A stretch of DNA of 64,000 nucleotides, taken from Eunapius fragilis. Taxonomy: Eukaryota > Porifera > Demospongiae > Spongillida > Spongillidae. A model generated the notes under the pieces. That model was not told the origin of the DNA. It searched no databases and saw only the letters and a list, made by a program, of their open reading frames with translations. Each line of letters opens with the position of its first letter. Positions within the stretch are counted from its first letter, which is position 1. The stretch lies in contig OY811977.1 in NCBI GenBank assembly GCA_963681505.1, forward strand, positions 9,245,007 through 9,309,006. Reading direction: 5' to 3'. A program made the translations under genes and the position numbers. Positions 44,894 through 57,900 of the stretch are shown here, piece after piece.

Positions 44894-47797
44894 ATGATTG
44901 TGTGGATATCGGTAATTTCGGCTTTCTTGCTAACAGGGCTGCAACCGAGTTTCAGCAGGACATTTAACGTATCAGTTTCAGACAAAGGAAGGGACACCGA
45001 GTCGTGTATATTGAATGGGTCCGTACCATGTTGTTCTCTGGATTATGCCATTTCGTCACTAAAAAATCTCACGGCGTCAGAAGTTTTTGTTCTGGTGATT
45101 TCTGATCAGAGTCTAAAAAATTATAGCCTCTATTCTCTTCCGAATTATATGACATTGGTCATCAAAGGTGCAGATCACAAACCGTCCCGTATCAGGTGCG
45201 CTAACAGAAGGCCCTTCTCTATTAGTTCCTGGCGCGGAAACGTTTCCATGGAGAGATTGACTTTCGAGCGATGTTCAGGTCCTCACGGCTTTGGGCTTAC
45301 CTCACTGCGCTTATACGACGTCACCATGACAGACAGTAAAGGAATTGGAATTATTGGTACCACTTTTGTGAACATTATGTCTAGTGGCTTCAGTTTCGTT
45401 CAGCCATATTCTAGAGAAGCTAGCCTCGTTATCTCCCACGACCAGCCAGCTGGTACAACAGTATTCATCAGCGACAGTACTTTTACTAGCTACTGCACAG
45501 GGCCCACGGTTATCTGGGTAACCAATGGAAACATACAAATACGAGGAAATATCACCGTTGCCAACAGCACGGGTTATCTCGGTGGAGCAGTGAGACTCAC
45601 AAGGTCGCAGGTGATCGCAGTAGGAAATGCCTCCGTCAGCTTTGTGAACAACTTTGCTCAGTACGGCAGTGCAGTGTACATGGAGGACGTGTCTAGCTGC
45701 CCGCTGCTCAACACATCCAGCGCTGCCCTTAGCGTTAAAACCATCAACTCAAAGCATTCGTGCGTGTACATAGCTAACCCAACTAACCTCAGCACCTGCC
45801 TGTCTCCCACATCTTTCTTACATCACTTAGGAAACAGCTCAGACTGCACAATAAGTACTTCAGCTACCAGCCTCTCTGTAAAGATGGATGCAAAGTTTGT
45901 GGTAATTCCTGGAAAGGACATAATAATGAACCTCCTCATCACTGACTACTTCCAGAACAGGGCAACTTGTGAGGGGTCAGTCTACATTAACCAGCCCTAC
46001 GGAGCAATGACATACTGCAATAGTCCAGTGGACTCCATACATTTGTCATGTCCCTCATATGTACCCCAGAATCAGTTAACAGTGTTGGCTTCAGCGGAGG
46101 GATGGAACTCAACAGCCCAGGTACAGAGTGAGGTGGAGCCTAGCAACACAACCAGTAACATAAGCATCACATTAAGATGTGAAGGTGAGGGTGGACCAAA
46201 TGGTTCTGTTTCATTTCAACTTCAAAAATGCCCAGTCTTTATAATGCAGTTTAACGATACCACGCATACTTGTGAGTGCATCTCCCCAAATGTTGGGAAA
46301 GAAAACTATATGTGTTCAGTGAACTATGGTGTTGCATGCATTCAATCAGGATACTGGAGAGGCTGGGACCAGAACCAGTCTGTGGTGATACCATGTATTG
46401 GTCCTGCCTGCAAGGAAAGTGTTCTGCCTTGTCCCCTGACCACAGACACATCCTTTCATCTTCTCAGCGAGCAACCAGATAATCAGTGCTCTGGAAACAA
46501 GGCTGGTCTTTTGTGTTCCAGGTGCAAAGATGGCTACTACTTATCTTACCCACCACTTCGATGTATTCGCAGCATATGCTCTCTCGGACGCTCCTTTGGG
46601 TTATTAATAATATTGATAGCATTTGAGTTTATGAAGGTGATCATTATGTTCATGGTGGTGAGCAATAAGCTTGGAGCAGCGTTCCAAGCTGAGGGAATCA
46701 AGACGCACAAATCACTAGGAGTAGGGTACTTCTTTGGTTCACTATTCTACTTGGCCTCCATTGGACGCCTGCCAATACTCACTCTTCCTCAGTTCAAAGT
46801 CCTCAAGCTGATCGTTGAACTATTTAGGACAATCACCCACTTACCCTTAGATATCTTTGGTGAGATTGAATGGTGCTTTTTCCCCTCGCTAGGTCCACTT
46901 GGCATATTTACTTTCCAGTTCATTGGACCAGCAACAGCAATAACCATGTTGATGGCATTGTACATCCTCGTGCGTCTTTGCCCAAGGGCTCTCTCTAAAT
47001 TCCAGCCCTCTCCAATGCAGTCCATCAGCCTCCTTGTTCTCTTCACATTCTGGTCCCTTGCCGCCACTTCTATCAATATCTTGCAGTCCACAGAGGTGCA
47101 GGGAGATGCCAGAGTCAAGCTGCAACCTGACCTTCCCTACTTCACTGGGCTACACTTACCTCTAACCGTCATATCCATAATATTTCTACTCTTCCTTGTA
47201 TTCCCATTGGTCACATTTCTGATGTTCTCTCAGTATCTCTGGAAATGCATAAACCTCAGTAAGGTTAAGCCATTTCTAGATGAGTTCCAATCCTGCTACA
47301 AGAACCCCTATCGCTGGTATCCTTCCATTTATTTTATCGCTTGGCTGGTCATAGTCGGAGCAGACAGTGCGAAGATTTACCTAACCATCTACGTAGTCGT
47401 GTTCTTCACCCTATGTGTACTGCTCGCTGTCTTTCAACCGTACGAGGTAAGATGGCTGAATACCGTGGACATGCTGCTGTTGCTGGACCTCCTCGTGATG
47501 ACCTTGCTCCTTCTCCAGCAGAAATTAGTGACTGCAGAGAACAAGGTCGTCACAGGTGTGGTGTACTTGCTGGTGTTGGTACCTTTTACATTCATGTCTG
47601 TCGGCATCATCATCCTCTTTGCCATCCAGTTCAGGCCTTGCATTAACAGACGTAGGAGAAGCCCTGAAGCAGAGGTTACGGTAACGCCTGTCATGGAGCT
47701 ACAGCAACTGCACCCTGCAGAAGACAATGATGACATTATGAAAGTAAAAGAACATGACTTGTGCGTATCTCGTGATTCCATAATTGCTGATGACTAG
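44894..47797 (+). CDS. R6: type B multi-pass receptor-like protein, single exon
   Basis: 967 codons from ATG 44,894, preceded by an A run. The signal peptide (MIVWISVISAFLLTG) is followed by FNVSVSDKGRDTESC. Residues ~115-560 are nearly identical to R2 (SGPHGFGL, GAVRLTRSQV, NFAQYGSAVYMEDV, CECISPNVGKENY, GLLCSRCKDGYY), while residues 1-110, the membrane part and the tail are diverged. About nine helices (~575-915) include QPYEVRWLNTVDM. The ~50-residue tail is acidic (AEDNDDIMKVKEHD). It is the intact counterpart of R4. Confidence 0.85.
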   Translation: MIVWISVISAFLLTGLQPSFSRTFNVSVSDKGRDTESCILNGSVPCCSLDYAISSLKNLTASEVFVLVISDQSLKNYSLYSLPNYMTLVIKGADHKPSRIRCANRRPFSISSWRGNVSMERLTFERCSGPHGFGLTSLRLYDVTMTDSKGIGIIGTTFVNIMSSGFSFVQPYSREASLVISHDQPAGTTVFISDSTFTSYCTGPTVIWVTNGNIQIRGNITVANSTGYLGGAVRLTRSQVIAVGNASVSFVNNFAQYGSAVYMEDVSSCPLLNTSSAALSVKTINSKHSCVYIANPTNLSTCLSPTSFLHHLGNSSDCTISTSATSLSVKMDAKFVVIPGKDIIMNLLITDYFQNRATCEGSVYINQPYGAMTYCNSPVDSIHLSCPSYVPQNQLTVLASAEGWNSTAQVQSEVEPSNTTSNISITLRCEGEGGPNGSVSFQLQKCPVFIMQFNDTTHTCECISPNVGKENYMCSVNYGVACIQSGYWRGWDQNQSVVIPCIGPACKESVLPCPLTTDTSFHLLSEQPDNQCSGNKAGLLCSRCKDGYYLSYPPLRCIRSICSLGRSFGLLIILIAFEFMKVIIMFMVVSNKLGAAFQAEGIKTHKSLGVGYFFGSLFYLASIGRLPILTLPQFKVLKLIVELFRTITHLPLDIFGEIEWCFFPSLGPLGIFTFQFIGPATAITMLMALYILVRLCPRALSKFQPSPMQSISLLVLFTFWSLAATSINILQSTEVQGDARVKLQPDLPYFTGLHLPLTVISIIFLLFLVFPLVTFLMFSQYLWKCINLSKVKPFLDEFQSCYKNPYRWYPSIYFIAWLVIVGADSAKIYLTIYVVVFFTLCVLLAVFQPYEVRWLNTVDMLLLLDLLVMTLLLLQQKLVTAENKVVTGVVYLLVLVPFTFMSVGIIILFAIQFRPCINRRRRSPEAEVTVTPVMELQQLHPAEDNDDIMKVKEHDLCVSRDSIIADD

Positions 47798-48402
47798 CAT
47801 ACATTATTATTTCATTGTAATTGTACAACTCAGTTTTTAAAATTATTGTTTTGGAAATTTGAGGCAGGAACAAGACAAGGTAACCAAGTTCACCCCCATA
47901 CAGGCTGGGAAGGTGCTGTTGGTGGTGGTGTGCCTTTACCTCCACTGTCACCTTGATTTTCAGGCATCTTTCATCATAAACTCTTTTCTTTGATTTGCAT
48001 ACCACTTGTATATGTAGGAATTATAAATTTGTTCATCACTTCTCCAGGACTGGCATGGATAACTGTATTAATTTACTTTATTAAATGGATTATTACATTG
48101 TACTAGCTCCCTTCCTCTTAGTCCCACCCTTCTCCCCAAAGCACTCCCTTCTTCTTAGTCCCACCCTTCTCCCCAAAGCACTCCCTTCCTCTTAGTCCCA
48201 CCCTTCTCCCCAAAGCACTCTTTCCTTACCCTTCCAATGAAATGCCATTTCCAGTAGCATCATAACCACGCCCCCAAACAATCCTTCACCAGAACGTGCA
48301 TTTATCAGGAAAGATGAATGTGATGGATGGACAGATGTTGCAATCATTTGTTTAATACTGCATAAATAACACAAAGATGATTGAAGATCACAGCACATGG
48401 TA
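47798..48402. terminator. Convergent 3' ends of R6 and FAM13, with a 37-bp triple repeat
   Basis: The two genes converge. On the minus strand AATAAA lies near 48,077-48,082, a plausible FAM13 polyadenylation signal ~320 bases after the stop. Three 37-bp units with 'gtcccacccttctccccaaa' lie at 48,121, 48,158 and 48,195. Confidence 0.5.
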
Positions 48403-48820
48403 TTAAAATGCGCAGGTTGTTGAGAGTCTCTCGTTCTGTTGATGGAGCCTTTTCACGTCTCTATATCGTTCATATAATGGCCTCACCAGTTCTTTGTCAT
48501 CTTTGCTAACCTGCAGGGGGCGTGGTTAAACAGCAATGTGAATACGTGGCACACACAGTGGGCAAACAAACCTCTTCACCCAAATGAATGGTACTGAAAA
48601 ACAAATGCCATGCTAAAAGCCACTGTTTATCAGCTGTGACAAAGCTGAACGTTTTAGCATTGTGTAAACATAAACGGCTCTTCAATCTCACACACAACAC
48701 AGCTGGTCTAGTAATAATAGTTAATGCATTGTGCCTCCAAAGTACACTGTGGATGTTCACTTTGTTCTACTGAAGTCAACTTCTCCCTCCTCCCTCTTTG
48801 CCTCCTTCCCTCTCTCCCTT

Positions 48821-48915
<95 letters not shown>

Positions 48916-51900
48916 CTTCCCTCTGTCTCTCTCTCCCTCCCTCCTTCCCTCTCCTCTCTCTCCCTCCTCTCTCCCACCCCATTACTCACAGGCTTGCCAT
49001 ATTTCTTTTCAAACTGGAGAAGGGCTCTCTGTAGTGCGTGCTTCTCTGTCTGAAGCTGCTGTGGTGTCATATCCTGTGTGTGTGTGCAGATATGACCTCA
49101 CATATGTACACTAGAGAACACTCCCACACATCCAAACATGCACACTGACCATCACTCCCCACACATACCCACATGTACACACTGACCATCACTTCTACAC
49201 ATACCCACATGTACACTGACCATCACTCCTACACATATACACACATCCACTCATATGACTCTCACTGACCCAGATCTTGTATGGCCTCTTATCCTTCTTT
49301 CTTTTCTCCTCTAGTGCAGCCAACATGGTAGAGATGACTGACCTCAGAGAGTCACCCCCAGGAAGTGACCCAGGAAGTGACCCAGGAAGTGTTCCAGGAA
49401 GTGTTCCAGGCAGTAGGTCAGAAATTGTTCCAGACAATGTCATGGAAATTGTCCCGGCACGGACAGTAGGGGGCGGGTCTGGCTGTGACGTTGACCCATC
49501 ATCATCATCAGCTTTTGGTCTGTGTCTTTTGGCGGCAGGCAGATCAGATTGCATGGCAATAGTGTGGTCAGGGGTGCAGTTATGGGTGTGGTCAGACTTT
49601 GACCTTACTGTTCCCCCACCACCACTGCTGGTGACAGATAGCTCTGGCTGGGACCTAGAGCCAGCTCTGAACACCTTGTGTTCACGTCCGGCTTTTGCCT
49701 GGCCTGTCAGGGTATCCCCTGTTGAAGGCTGATGTTCCCCTGGGGTGACCCTCTGTTCCCTTGGGGTGACCCTCTGTTCCCCTGGTGTGGTCCTCTGTTC
49801 TCCTGGGGTGGTATCTGGTGGGATAGTTGGTACATGTAAACAACACACTGCCATGATTGGTTGCTAACACGGTACCTTTGGGGCGTGGCTGCACCTTTGT
49901 ACCCTGACCGGTCCCCAGTCCATCTTTGTGAGGGATGAGGAGGCCATACACATTTGATCCCATCTACGTACCACACAGTGTGCATCATGGCTGGGTGCAA
50001 AGGTTACATCATCACACTTACGTAATGCTTTGGTGCGGAGCCCTCACACAGGTACAGATCAACACATGTCTGTACTATACTGGACAGCCTGACGTGATAG
50101 GAACAGGGGGATCACATGACATGGTACAGGGGACCACATGACATGGTACAGTGGATCACATGAACATGGAGTACAGGGATCACATGACATGGTACAGGGG
50201 ATCACATGACATGGTATAGGGATCACATGACATGGTACAGGGATCACATGACATGGTACAGGGATCACATGACATGGTACAGTGGATCACATGACATGGA
50301 GTAAGGGATCACATGACATGGTACAGGGAACACATGACATGGTACAGGGATCACATGACATGGTACAGGGATCACATGACATGGTACAGTGGATCACATG
50401 ACATGGAGTAAGGGATCACATGACATGGTACAGGGGATCACATGACATGGTATAGGGATCACATGACATGGTACAGGGATCACATGACATGGTACAGGGA
50501 TCACATGACATGGTACAGTGGATCACATGACATGGAGTAAGGGATCACATGACATGGTACAGGGAACACATGACATGGTACAGGGATCACATGACATGGT
50601 ACAGGGATCACATGACATGGTACAGTGGATCACATGACATGGAGTAAGGGATCACATGACATGGTACAGGGGATCACATGACATGGTATAGGATCACATG
50701 ACATGGTACAGGGATCACATGACATGGTATAGGGATCACATGACATGGTACAGGGATCACATGACATGGTACAGGGATCACATGACATGGTACAGGGGTC
50801 ACATGACATGGGGGTTAGGGGTGGGTCACCATGCACAAAGACACTCCACACATACATGTAAACTCACCTGGACAACAAGCATCACACACACATACACACA
50901 CATCATGTGATATTCTAACCTCTTCATACTGGCCTGGCTTTGCCATGGAGATCCCCCCCTCGTTGAAGGTGACTTGGAATCCACCTCAAAAAGGCCTGGG
51001 GCCTCGACGTGGTGTTCCCCTTTCCCAGGCACATAAGCCAGCTTCCTCTTAGCGTACTGCCTCTGAAAGGGGCTTACGTCGGCCTCTGCATACAACAAGG
51101 GTTACAGCAGGCAATAATTAATGAAGTAACACAGTAACAACCCTCTGCATGCGCTTAGACTGAGAGCATCACATTATACCACCGTACGTCCACAGGGGAC
51201 AACTGCATTTCAGAGGCTTTCTTGTGCAACACTGGAACGCCCCCAATACGCATACCTGTTTCCTCACAGGTGGGCGTGGCATCCCGACAGGCGGTTGCCC
51301 CTCCCTCCTTCCTCCTCACGACTTGCGATGGACTGCCCCCGGGTGACGACCCTCCTCTCCTGCCGTGATGGCCTGGGGCCGAGGCATTCTCGTGGGTACC
51401 CTCCTCGGAGGCCTGTGTTCCCCTACTGGCCCCAACATGGCTGCCAGACCTCCCCTCTTTGTGCCTGCTTGGTGAGCTCTGACCCTCTCGCCTTGATGTG
51501 GCCAACAGTCGATCGACGTTTGCTGATGATGTCACGTGTGATGCGGGGTAGGTGCTGGACAGGTCCTCCCGCTTGGAGCCCGCCAAAAGCCTACCATCTC
51601 TCCCGATTAGTGGCTCATCGATGTCGTCCGCCATGGGTCCATCGACCTCCTCCCCAGTCCCATCGCCCTCGCCGCTGCCTCGCGCGAGGGTCGGTGGAAC
51701 CACACCCACCACGTCCTTTGACCTGACGTGACCGTTGAGGTGAGGTGAGGTGGTACCAGGATGACCGACAGTCTTCACAGACGCCATGGCAGCTGACGTG
51801 CTTCCACTGCCCACTCCAGGTGTCGGGGAAGCCACAAGCGTACCTCTGATGGCGTCCGCTGGGGGGTCAAGGGGTGCGGCTGGACCCGTGCCAACTGAGG

Positions 51901-54900
51901 TCCTTGCCTTGAGTCCCTTGGTGGTGGGCTCTGTACCCATGGTCCCCTTGGTGGTGGGCACTGTACCCATGGTCCCCTTGGTGGTGGGCTCTGTGCCCAT
52001 GGTCCCTTTGGAGGTGGGCTCTGTACCCATGGTCCCCTTGGTGGTGGGCTCTGTGCCCATGGTCCCCTTGGTGGTGGGCTCTGTACCCATGGTCCCCTTG
52101 GTGGTGGGCTCTGTACCCATGGTCCCCTTGGTGGTGGGCTCTGTGCCCATGGTCCCCTTGGTGGTGGGCTCTGTACCCATGGTCCCCTTGGTGGTGGGCA
52201 CTGTACCCATGGTCCCCTTGGTGGTGGGCTCTGTGCCCATGGTCCCCTTGGTGGTGGGCTCTGTACCCATGGTCCCCTTGGTGGTGGGCACTGTACCCAT
52301 GGTCCCCTTGGTGGTGGGCACTGTGCCCATGGTCCCTTTGGAGGTGGGCTCTGTACCCATGGTCCCCTTGGTGGTGGGCTCTGTGCCCATGGTCCCCTTG
52401 GAGGTGGGTACTTGACCTGCCCCTTCAATACTGCTGCCACTACTGGATGTGATCGGCACATGACCTTGTTTTGATGCGCGGCCACCTGCCATCCTGTCGT
52501 GAGAAGAGGCCACTCCCCCTTGCAGAGGGGTCTTGGTCTGGGACATTGTTCCCGGGTCGACAGGTGAAGCATTGCTGGATGGCTGTACCAGGTATTAGGC
52601 TGCTCCACACAACATCAGTAGAACTGTGTCTACATACCTCAAATATGTCTTCATAATTTTGTATCAACCTACACACCGCAGAGTTTGTGTATCCCTGGTC
52701 CTTCAGACCCTGCAGACCAGATCCACACCTGTGTACATGTGAGTGTGTGTGTGTGTGCATGTGTGCATGTAGTTACATGTATGTGTTGTGTGTCAGTCAC
52801 CACTGCTGGGTGATGTCATTTCCATACCTGAATATGCTGGGTCCAAATACAATGGACAGAGGGACAGAAGCCATCTTGTTTTCAGCTAGAGTGGTATGTG
52901 TAAAGGAGTGAGTGCATGGTGAGACATCTGTGCATGTAGTGTGTCCACCAACCATATGTACATGTAGTGTGTCCACCAACCATATGTACATGTGGTGTGT
53001 CCAGCAACCATATGTACATGTAGTGTGTCCACCAACCATATGTACATGTAGTGTGTCCAGCAACCATATGTACATGTAGTGTGTCCACCAACCATATGTA
53101 CATGTAGTGTGTCCACCAACCATATGTACATGTAGTGTGTCCACCAACCATATGTACATGTAGTGTGTCCAGCAACCATATGTAATTTTGCACTTCAAAT
53201 GAAATACTGCAGTGTTTTCAAGAGCTTGAATTTAGTGCAGTAAATGACATTGTTCATATTGAAGTGGAAGCAATTATTTAAATAATTAACAACTAACAAA
53301 TAACATTTCAGTTTCAATATCAGCAATAACCAAAAACCCCCTTCCAGCACAGCATCATGGCTTCCAACCATTCCCCAGCATGGGCCAAGGTGGCAACACC
53401 CACCTCCCTCCCTCCCTCCCTCCCACCCTCCCTCCTCCCACACACCTCCCACCCTCCCTCCCACCCTCACCACTGTGCTTGGTCACTTTGATCAGATGTC
53501 TGATAAGGTACTTCAGCAGTTCATAATTCACCTCAGGGAGCTTGTGTATGGCCTCCCTCAGTTGAGCCAGCCGCTCTGGAGAGGTGTGTCCTACATTAGC
53601 TGGTGGGGAGGGGGAGGAGGGAATACATCAAACTCCCAAACATTGCTGACCATTTAAAACCTATTCTAGGCAACACACTTAATTACAGAAGGCATGTGTA
53701 CCACAAATTGAATATCAGGACCTGCATTTTGCATCTGATGCAATCACCAGTGTCCTTGTGTGGATCAGCTTGAAAACAGTTACATGGTGTCATTAGTTAC
53801 ACGGTGTCATTAGTTACATGGTGTCATTAGTTACACGGTGTCATTAGTTACACGGTGTCATTAGTTACATGGTGTCATTAGTTACATGGTGTCATCAGTT
53901 ACATGGTGTCATCAGTTACATGGTGTCATCAGTTACATGGTGTCATCAGTTACATGGTGTCATTAGTCACATGGTGTCATTAGTTACATGGTGTCAGTGT
54001 CATCAGTTACATGGTGTCATTAGTCACATGGTGTCATTAATTACACGGTGTCATTAGTTACATGGTGTCATTAGTTACATGGTGTCACTAATTACACGGT
54101 GTCATTAGTTCACTAAATAAACATGACACCAGTTAAAACACATTACCCACATGAACATGTACACATAAAAACACCTCACTGCACACACATGTACACACCG
54201 CACATACACACATACACATCACACATATACATATCACACATATAGACACACACATACAAATACCATACGCCATACACACAACCATGAATTGTGTGTGCTC
54301 ACTTTCTTGAATCTCCACGAACTCATGAGCTATCTCATCTGGTATGACAGGGGTAGGGAGCTCCCTCTGCATGAACATGGGAGGGTACACCCACACATAT
54401 ACATAACTCTCCCTCCTCTCTCCCCTCCTCCCTCACAGTAACCCACCTCCCCCTCTCCCCTCACAGTAATCCTCCCTTCACCTTCCAGTAACCTCCCTTC
54501 ACTTCCCCTCCTCCCTCCCAGTCACCCTTTCTCCCTGTATACCACTCACCAGCCATAATTTCAGAAGTCCCCCCACAGTGGCTACATCAACATATGAGAA
54601 ATCTGCATCGCCCTCTGAGTGTGCAAATATCCATAAGACATGACATCATATGTATACGTATACATAAGACATGACACCATATGTATACATAAGACATGAC
54701 TACATAAGACGTTACATCATACATGTGTGTACCATAAGACATGATCATACATATACATGTAATTGACATCAACTCACTCTTGTCAAATGTGATTCTGAGG
54801 TCGTTCATAAGCTTGGTGCTTCCATTGACTCTGTAGAGCCCTTCTTCAGCAAGGCCTAAATAGAGAGCACCATAACCAACATATCAATAACTCACACACG

Positions 54901-57900
54901 TTCACACGCGTCGAGGTATCTGTACCCAGCTACACATCGCAATACCAGTACACAGTGTACCACACATTACAGCAAGTGTGGGGTATAGATTTGCAGAGTG
55001 AATAGACATTTACATGTAGAATACCCCCCCCCCCCCCCCCCCAGCAATCTTCGCACCACACCCACCATTTTCCTCAATGTGTTCAACAATCTTCCTGACA
55101 ATGAAGGGTACTGTATGAGTGTTCCCCACAGCCAACTTCTCAAGGCTAACACCAAACACCTGTGGCTTGCCTGAGGGCAGAGGGAAAGGTATGTTAACCC
55201 TCAGAGGGGAAGGCATATTAACCCTCATTGGGGAAGGTATATTAACCCCCATTGGGGAAGGTATATTAACCCTCAGAGGGGAAGGTATATTATCCCCCAG
55301 TGGGGAAGGTATATTAACCCTCAGAGAGGAAGGCATGCTCATATAGGGGAAGGCATGTTCATAGAGGGGAAGGCATGCTTTGTATAGCAGATGCACAAAC
55401 CACCCAAATAGAAACTCAAGTCTAACACCTGACTGCTCTAACAGCTGATGCTCTAACAGCTGATGCTCTAACAGCTGATGCTCTAACAGCTGATGCTCTA
55501 ACACCTGATGCTCTAACACCTGAAGCTCTAACAGCTGATGCTCTAACAGCTGATGCTCTAACAGCTGATGCTCTAACACCTGATGCTCTAACACCTGAAG
55601 CTCTAACAGCTGATGCTCTAACAGCTGATGCTCTAACACCTGATGCTCTAACACCTGATGCTCTAACACCTGATGCTCTAACAGCTGATGCTCTAACACC
55701 TGATGCTCTAACAGCTGATGCTCTAACACCTGATGCTCTGATGTCGGGCACAGCTAAACACTTTGAGCTACAAACAGCAGCTTTAGGTCAAATGTTGTAT
55801 GATTTCACAGGCTGCTAATAAGTGCTGGCTGTACAACACCACAGTAAAGTTACTTCAGAGCTATTAGAAGGTAACATAACACTACTGTTGACTATTACTT
55901 CATGAATCTAATACATCCATACCTGAGTCAAGGGACAAAAACCTTCTCCTTGATTGGGCGGACCCACCAAGATCAGTCGTAGTGCGGACCTGGGAGGCCA
56001 CTCCCCCTTCCAAAGGGGTCTTGGCCGGTGACATCAGAGGTGAGGCATCATGCTATCGGGAAGGGGGGGAGGGGGTATCATGTACCAGGTCATGCTATAG
56101 TGGTATCAGGCTGCTCCACACAACTTCTATACAACTGTCTACATACATGTACCTCAAATATGTCTTCATAATTTTGGATCAACCTACACACTGCAGAGTT
56201 TGTGTATCCCTGGTCCTTCAGACCCTGCAGACCAGATCCACACCTGTGTACATGTGAGTGTGTGTGTGTGTGCATGTGTGCATGTGTGGATGTGGTTGTG
56301 GAGAGACAGTTAAGCATTATTGCTGTTACCACTATAGCAGTGTTGTATGTGTTTTCACAGTTAAAGTCCTGGGGCATACACAGGTCCTCTTCTCAATGAC
56401 TTGCACAGACAAGGGGTTGGCTACTGATTCGCAATTACTATTCATTTCAGTTACAACAATTTGCCCAAACTTAGACATGTGCGGCTAGACTTTAACTGCC
56501 AACTCATTAATTACATCATGATGAGGTCCATACCTGAATATGCAGGGTCCAAATACAATGGACAAAGGGACAGAAGCCATCTTGTTTTCAGCTATGGGTA
56601 AAAATGTTGTAGAGAATTATTGAATAGAGAGGTGTGGGTGTCCCCTCCCACCCTCCCTCCCTCCCTCCCTCCCTCACCACTGTGCTTGGTCACTTTGATC
56701 AGATGTCTGATAAGGTACTTCAGCAGTTCATAATTCACCTCAGGGAGCTTGTGTATGGCCTCCCTCAGTTGAGCCAGCCTGGATTCTGGAGAGGCGTGTC
56801 CTACATTAGCTGGTGGGGAGGGGGAGGAGAAGGAGGACGGAAGAGGAGGAGGAGGAGGAGTAGAAGGAGGAGGAGGGGTAGATGGGTTTACATTGTGAAT
56901 GACAAGGTTAACAACAGGTAGAAAGAAGGAGGGAGAGGAGTGGGTGAGGAGGGGAGGATGTGGGGAGGAGGAAGGAAGAAAACCACATGTATGGTACAAT
57001 ATCTCATGACATGCCAGTGTTCAAGCCACAGAACACCACCGGCACAGCAGTCAAGAGGGGAAGGGTAGGGGGGGGTGGGGGGGGCTCATACATGTAAGGA
57101 CATGGGCCAGATCATGCCCATATAAGGGTACAAACATACACTGCTATGTTTGCAAGCCCTGTTTGCATGCTGATAGGGGGGGCTGTTGCCCATATCAATA
57201 ACTGTTGATATCCACCCACCCACACACACACACACAAACATGCATGCACACACACCATAATAGGATCAGTTTTCAGAGCACTACACAATTGCTTTGACCT
57301 CGGCAGTTGGACGAATACCACAAGCACACCAACAGCACACATGGTAAACGGCTCACTCACTTTCTTGTATCTCCACAAACTCAGGTACAACGTCATCTGG
57401 TATGACAGGGGTGGGGAGTTCTCTCTGGAGAGGCAGGGGGCGGGGCATGGGGTGTTGGGGAAGGGGAGGGGCAATTGAAACGTTACACTTACACATGTAG
57501 TCTAAAACACAATCGCAAAAAACCAGATATTTCTAATAAAGTTTTATTTGCCCCTGCCATATAAGGTGAGCCGCCCATTAATCCACTGTCGCTGCTTATC
57601 ACTTCCCCCACCAGCACAACTCTAACCTGACCATCCCATCATGACATCCTCATTCACCCCCCTCCATCCCACCCTCTCACCCAGCACCCTCCTATCCATC
57701 ACTGATGCACAAAACTACTCATCACAATCACACCATCACTTCACACTGGTCATCACTATCACCATCATCACATCATCATCACATCATTGCTACTGTACAT
57801 CACCATCACTATCACACCATCACCATCACTACATCACCATCACTACCCCCAGATCACTTACCAGCCATAGCTTAAGAAGCCCTCCAACAGTGGCTGTGTC

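Larger units (their letters stand above)
52828..55170 (-). other. RhoGAP domain, copy 2 (seven exons)
   Basis: Same exon sizes as copy 1 (105, 78, 65, 64, 120 instead of 123, and 58 bases) and same phases. The Arg finger is kept (GLAEEGLYRVNGS), as is ENKMASVPLSIVFGPSIFR. Differences are conservative and concentrate in GLAEEG versus GLTEQG, KLMNDLRIT versus RLINDLRNT, and DEIAHE versus DDVVPE. The first and sixth exons are nearly unchanged. The following exon 52,728-52,638 (AVCRLIQNYEDIFE) completes it. Confidence 0.85.

Noticed and set aside
48708-49114. Ser-Leu and Arg-Glu rich frames
   Set aside because: They come from the (CT)n tract. Only the short piece 48,990-49,073 on the minus strand is a real FAM13 exon.
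50097-50815. Possible CRISPR array (regular ~21-bp repeats)
   Set aside because: No unique spacers: units are contiguous variants of one sequence in a eukaryotic intron, so it is a minisatellite.
51775-52608. Second long frames across the 30-bp array (Pro-Arg-Gly-Pro-Trp repeats on minus, Val-Pro-Leu repeats on plus)
   Set aside because: The frame that joins in phase to the upstream RhoGAP exon and the downstream exon is the TEPTTKGTMG one. The others are shadows.
52797-53198. Repetitive His-Val-Gly-Trp frames
   Set aside because: Product of the 28-bp intronic minisatellite; all three minus frames stay open because of the repeat.
55010-55751. 239- and 109-codon minus-strand frames (LEHQL and VRAS repeats)
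   Set aside because: They arise from the 15-bp intronic minisatellite (a multiple of three), read in two frames. No splice sites support them, although they overlap a true RhoGAP exon at 55,066-55,170.
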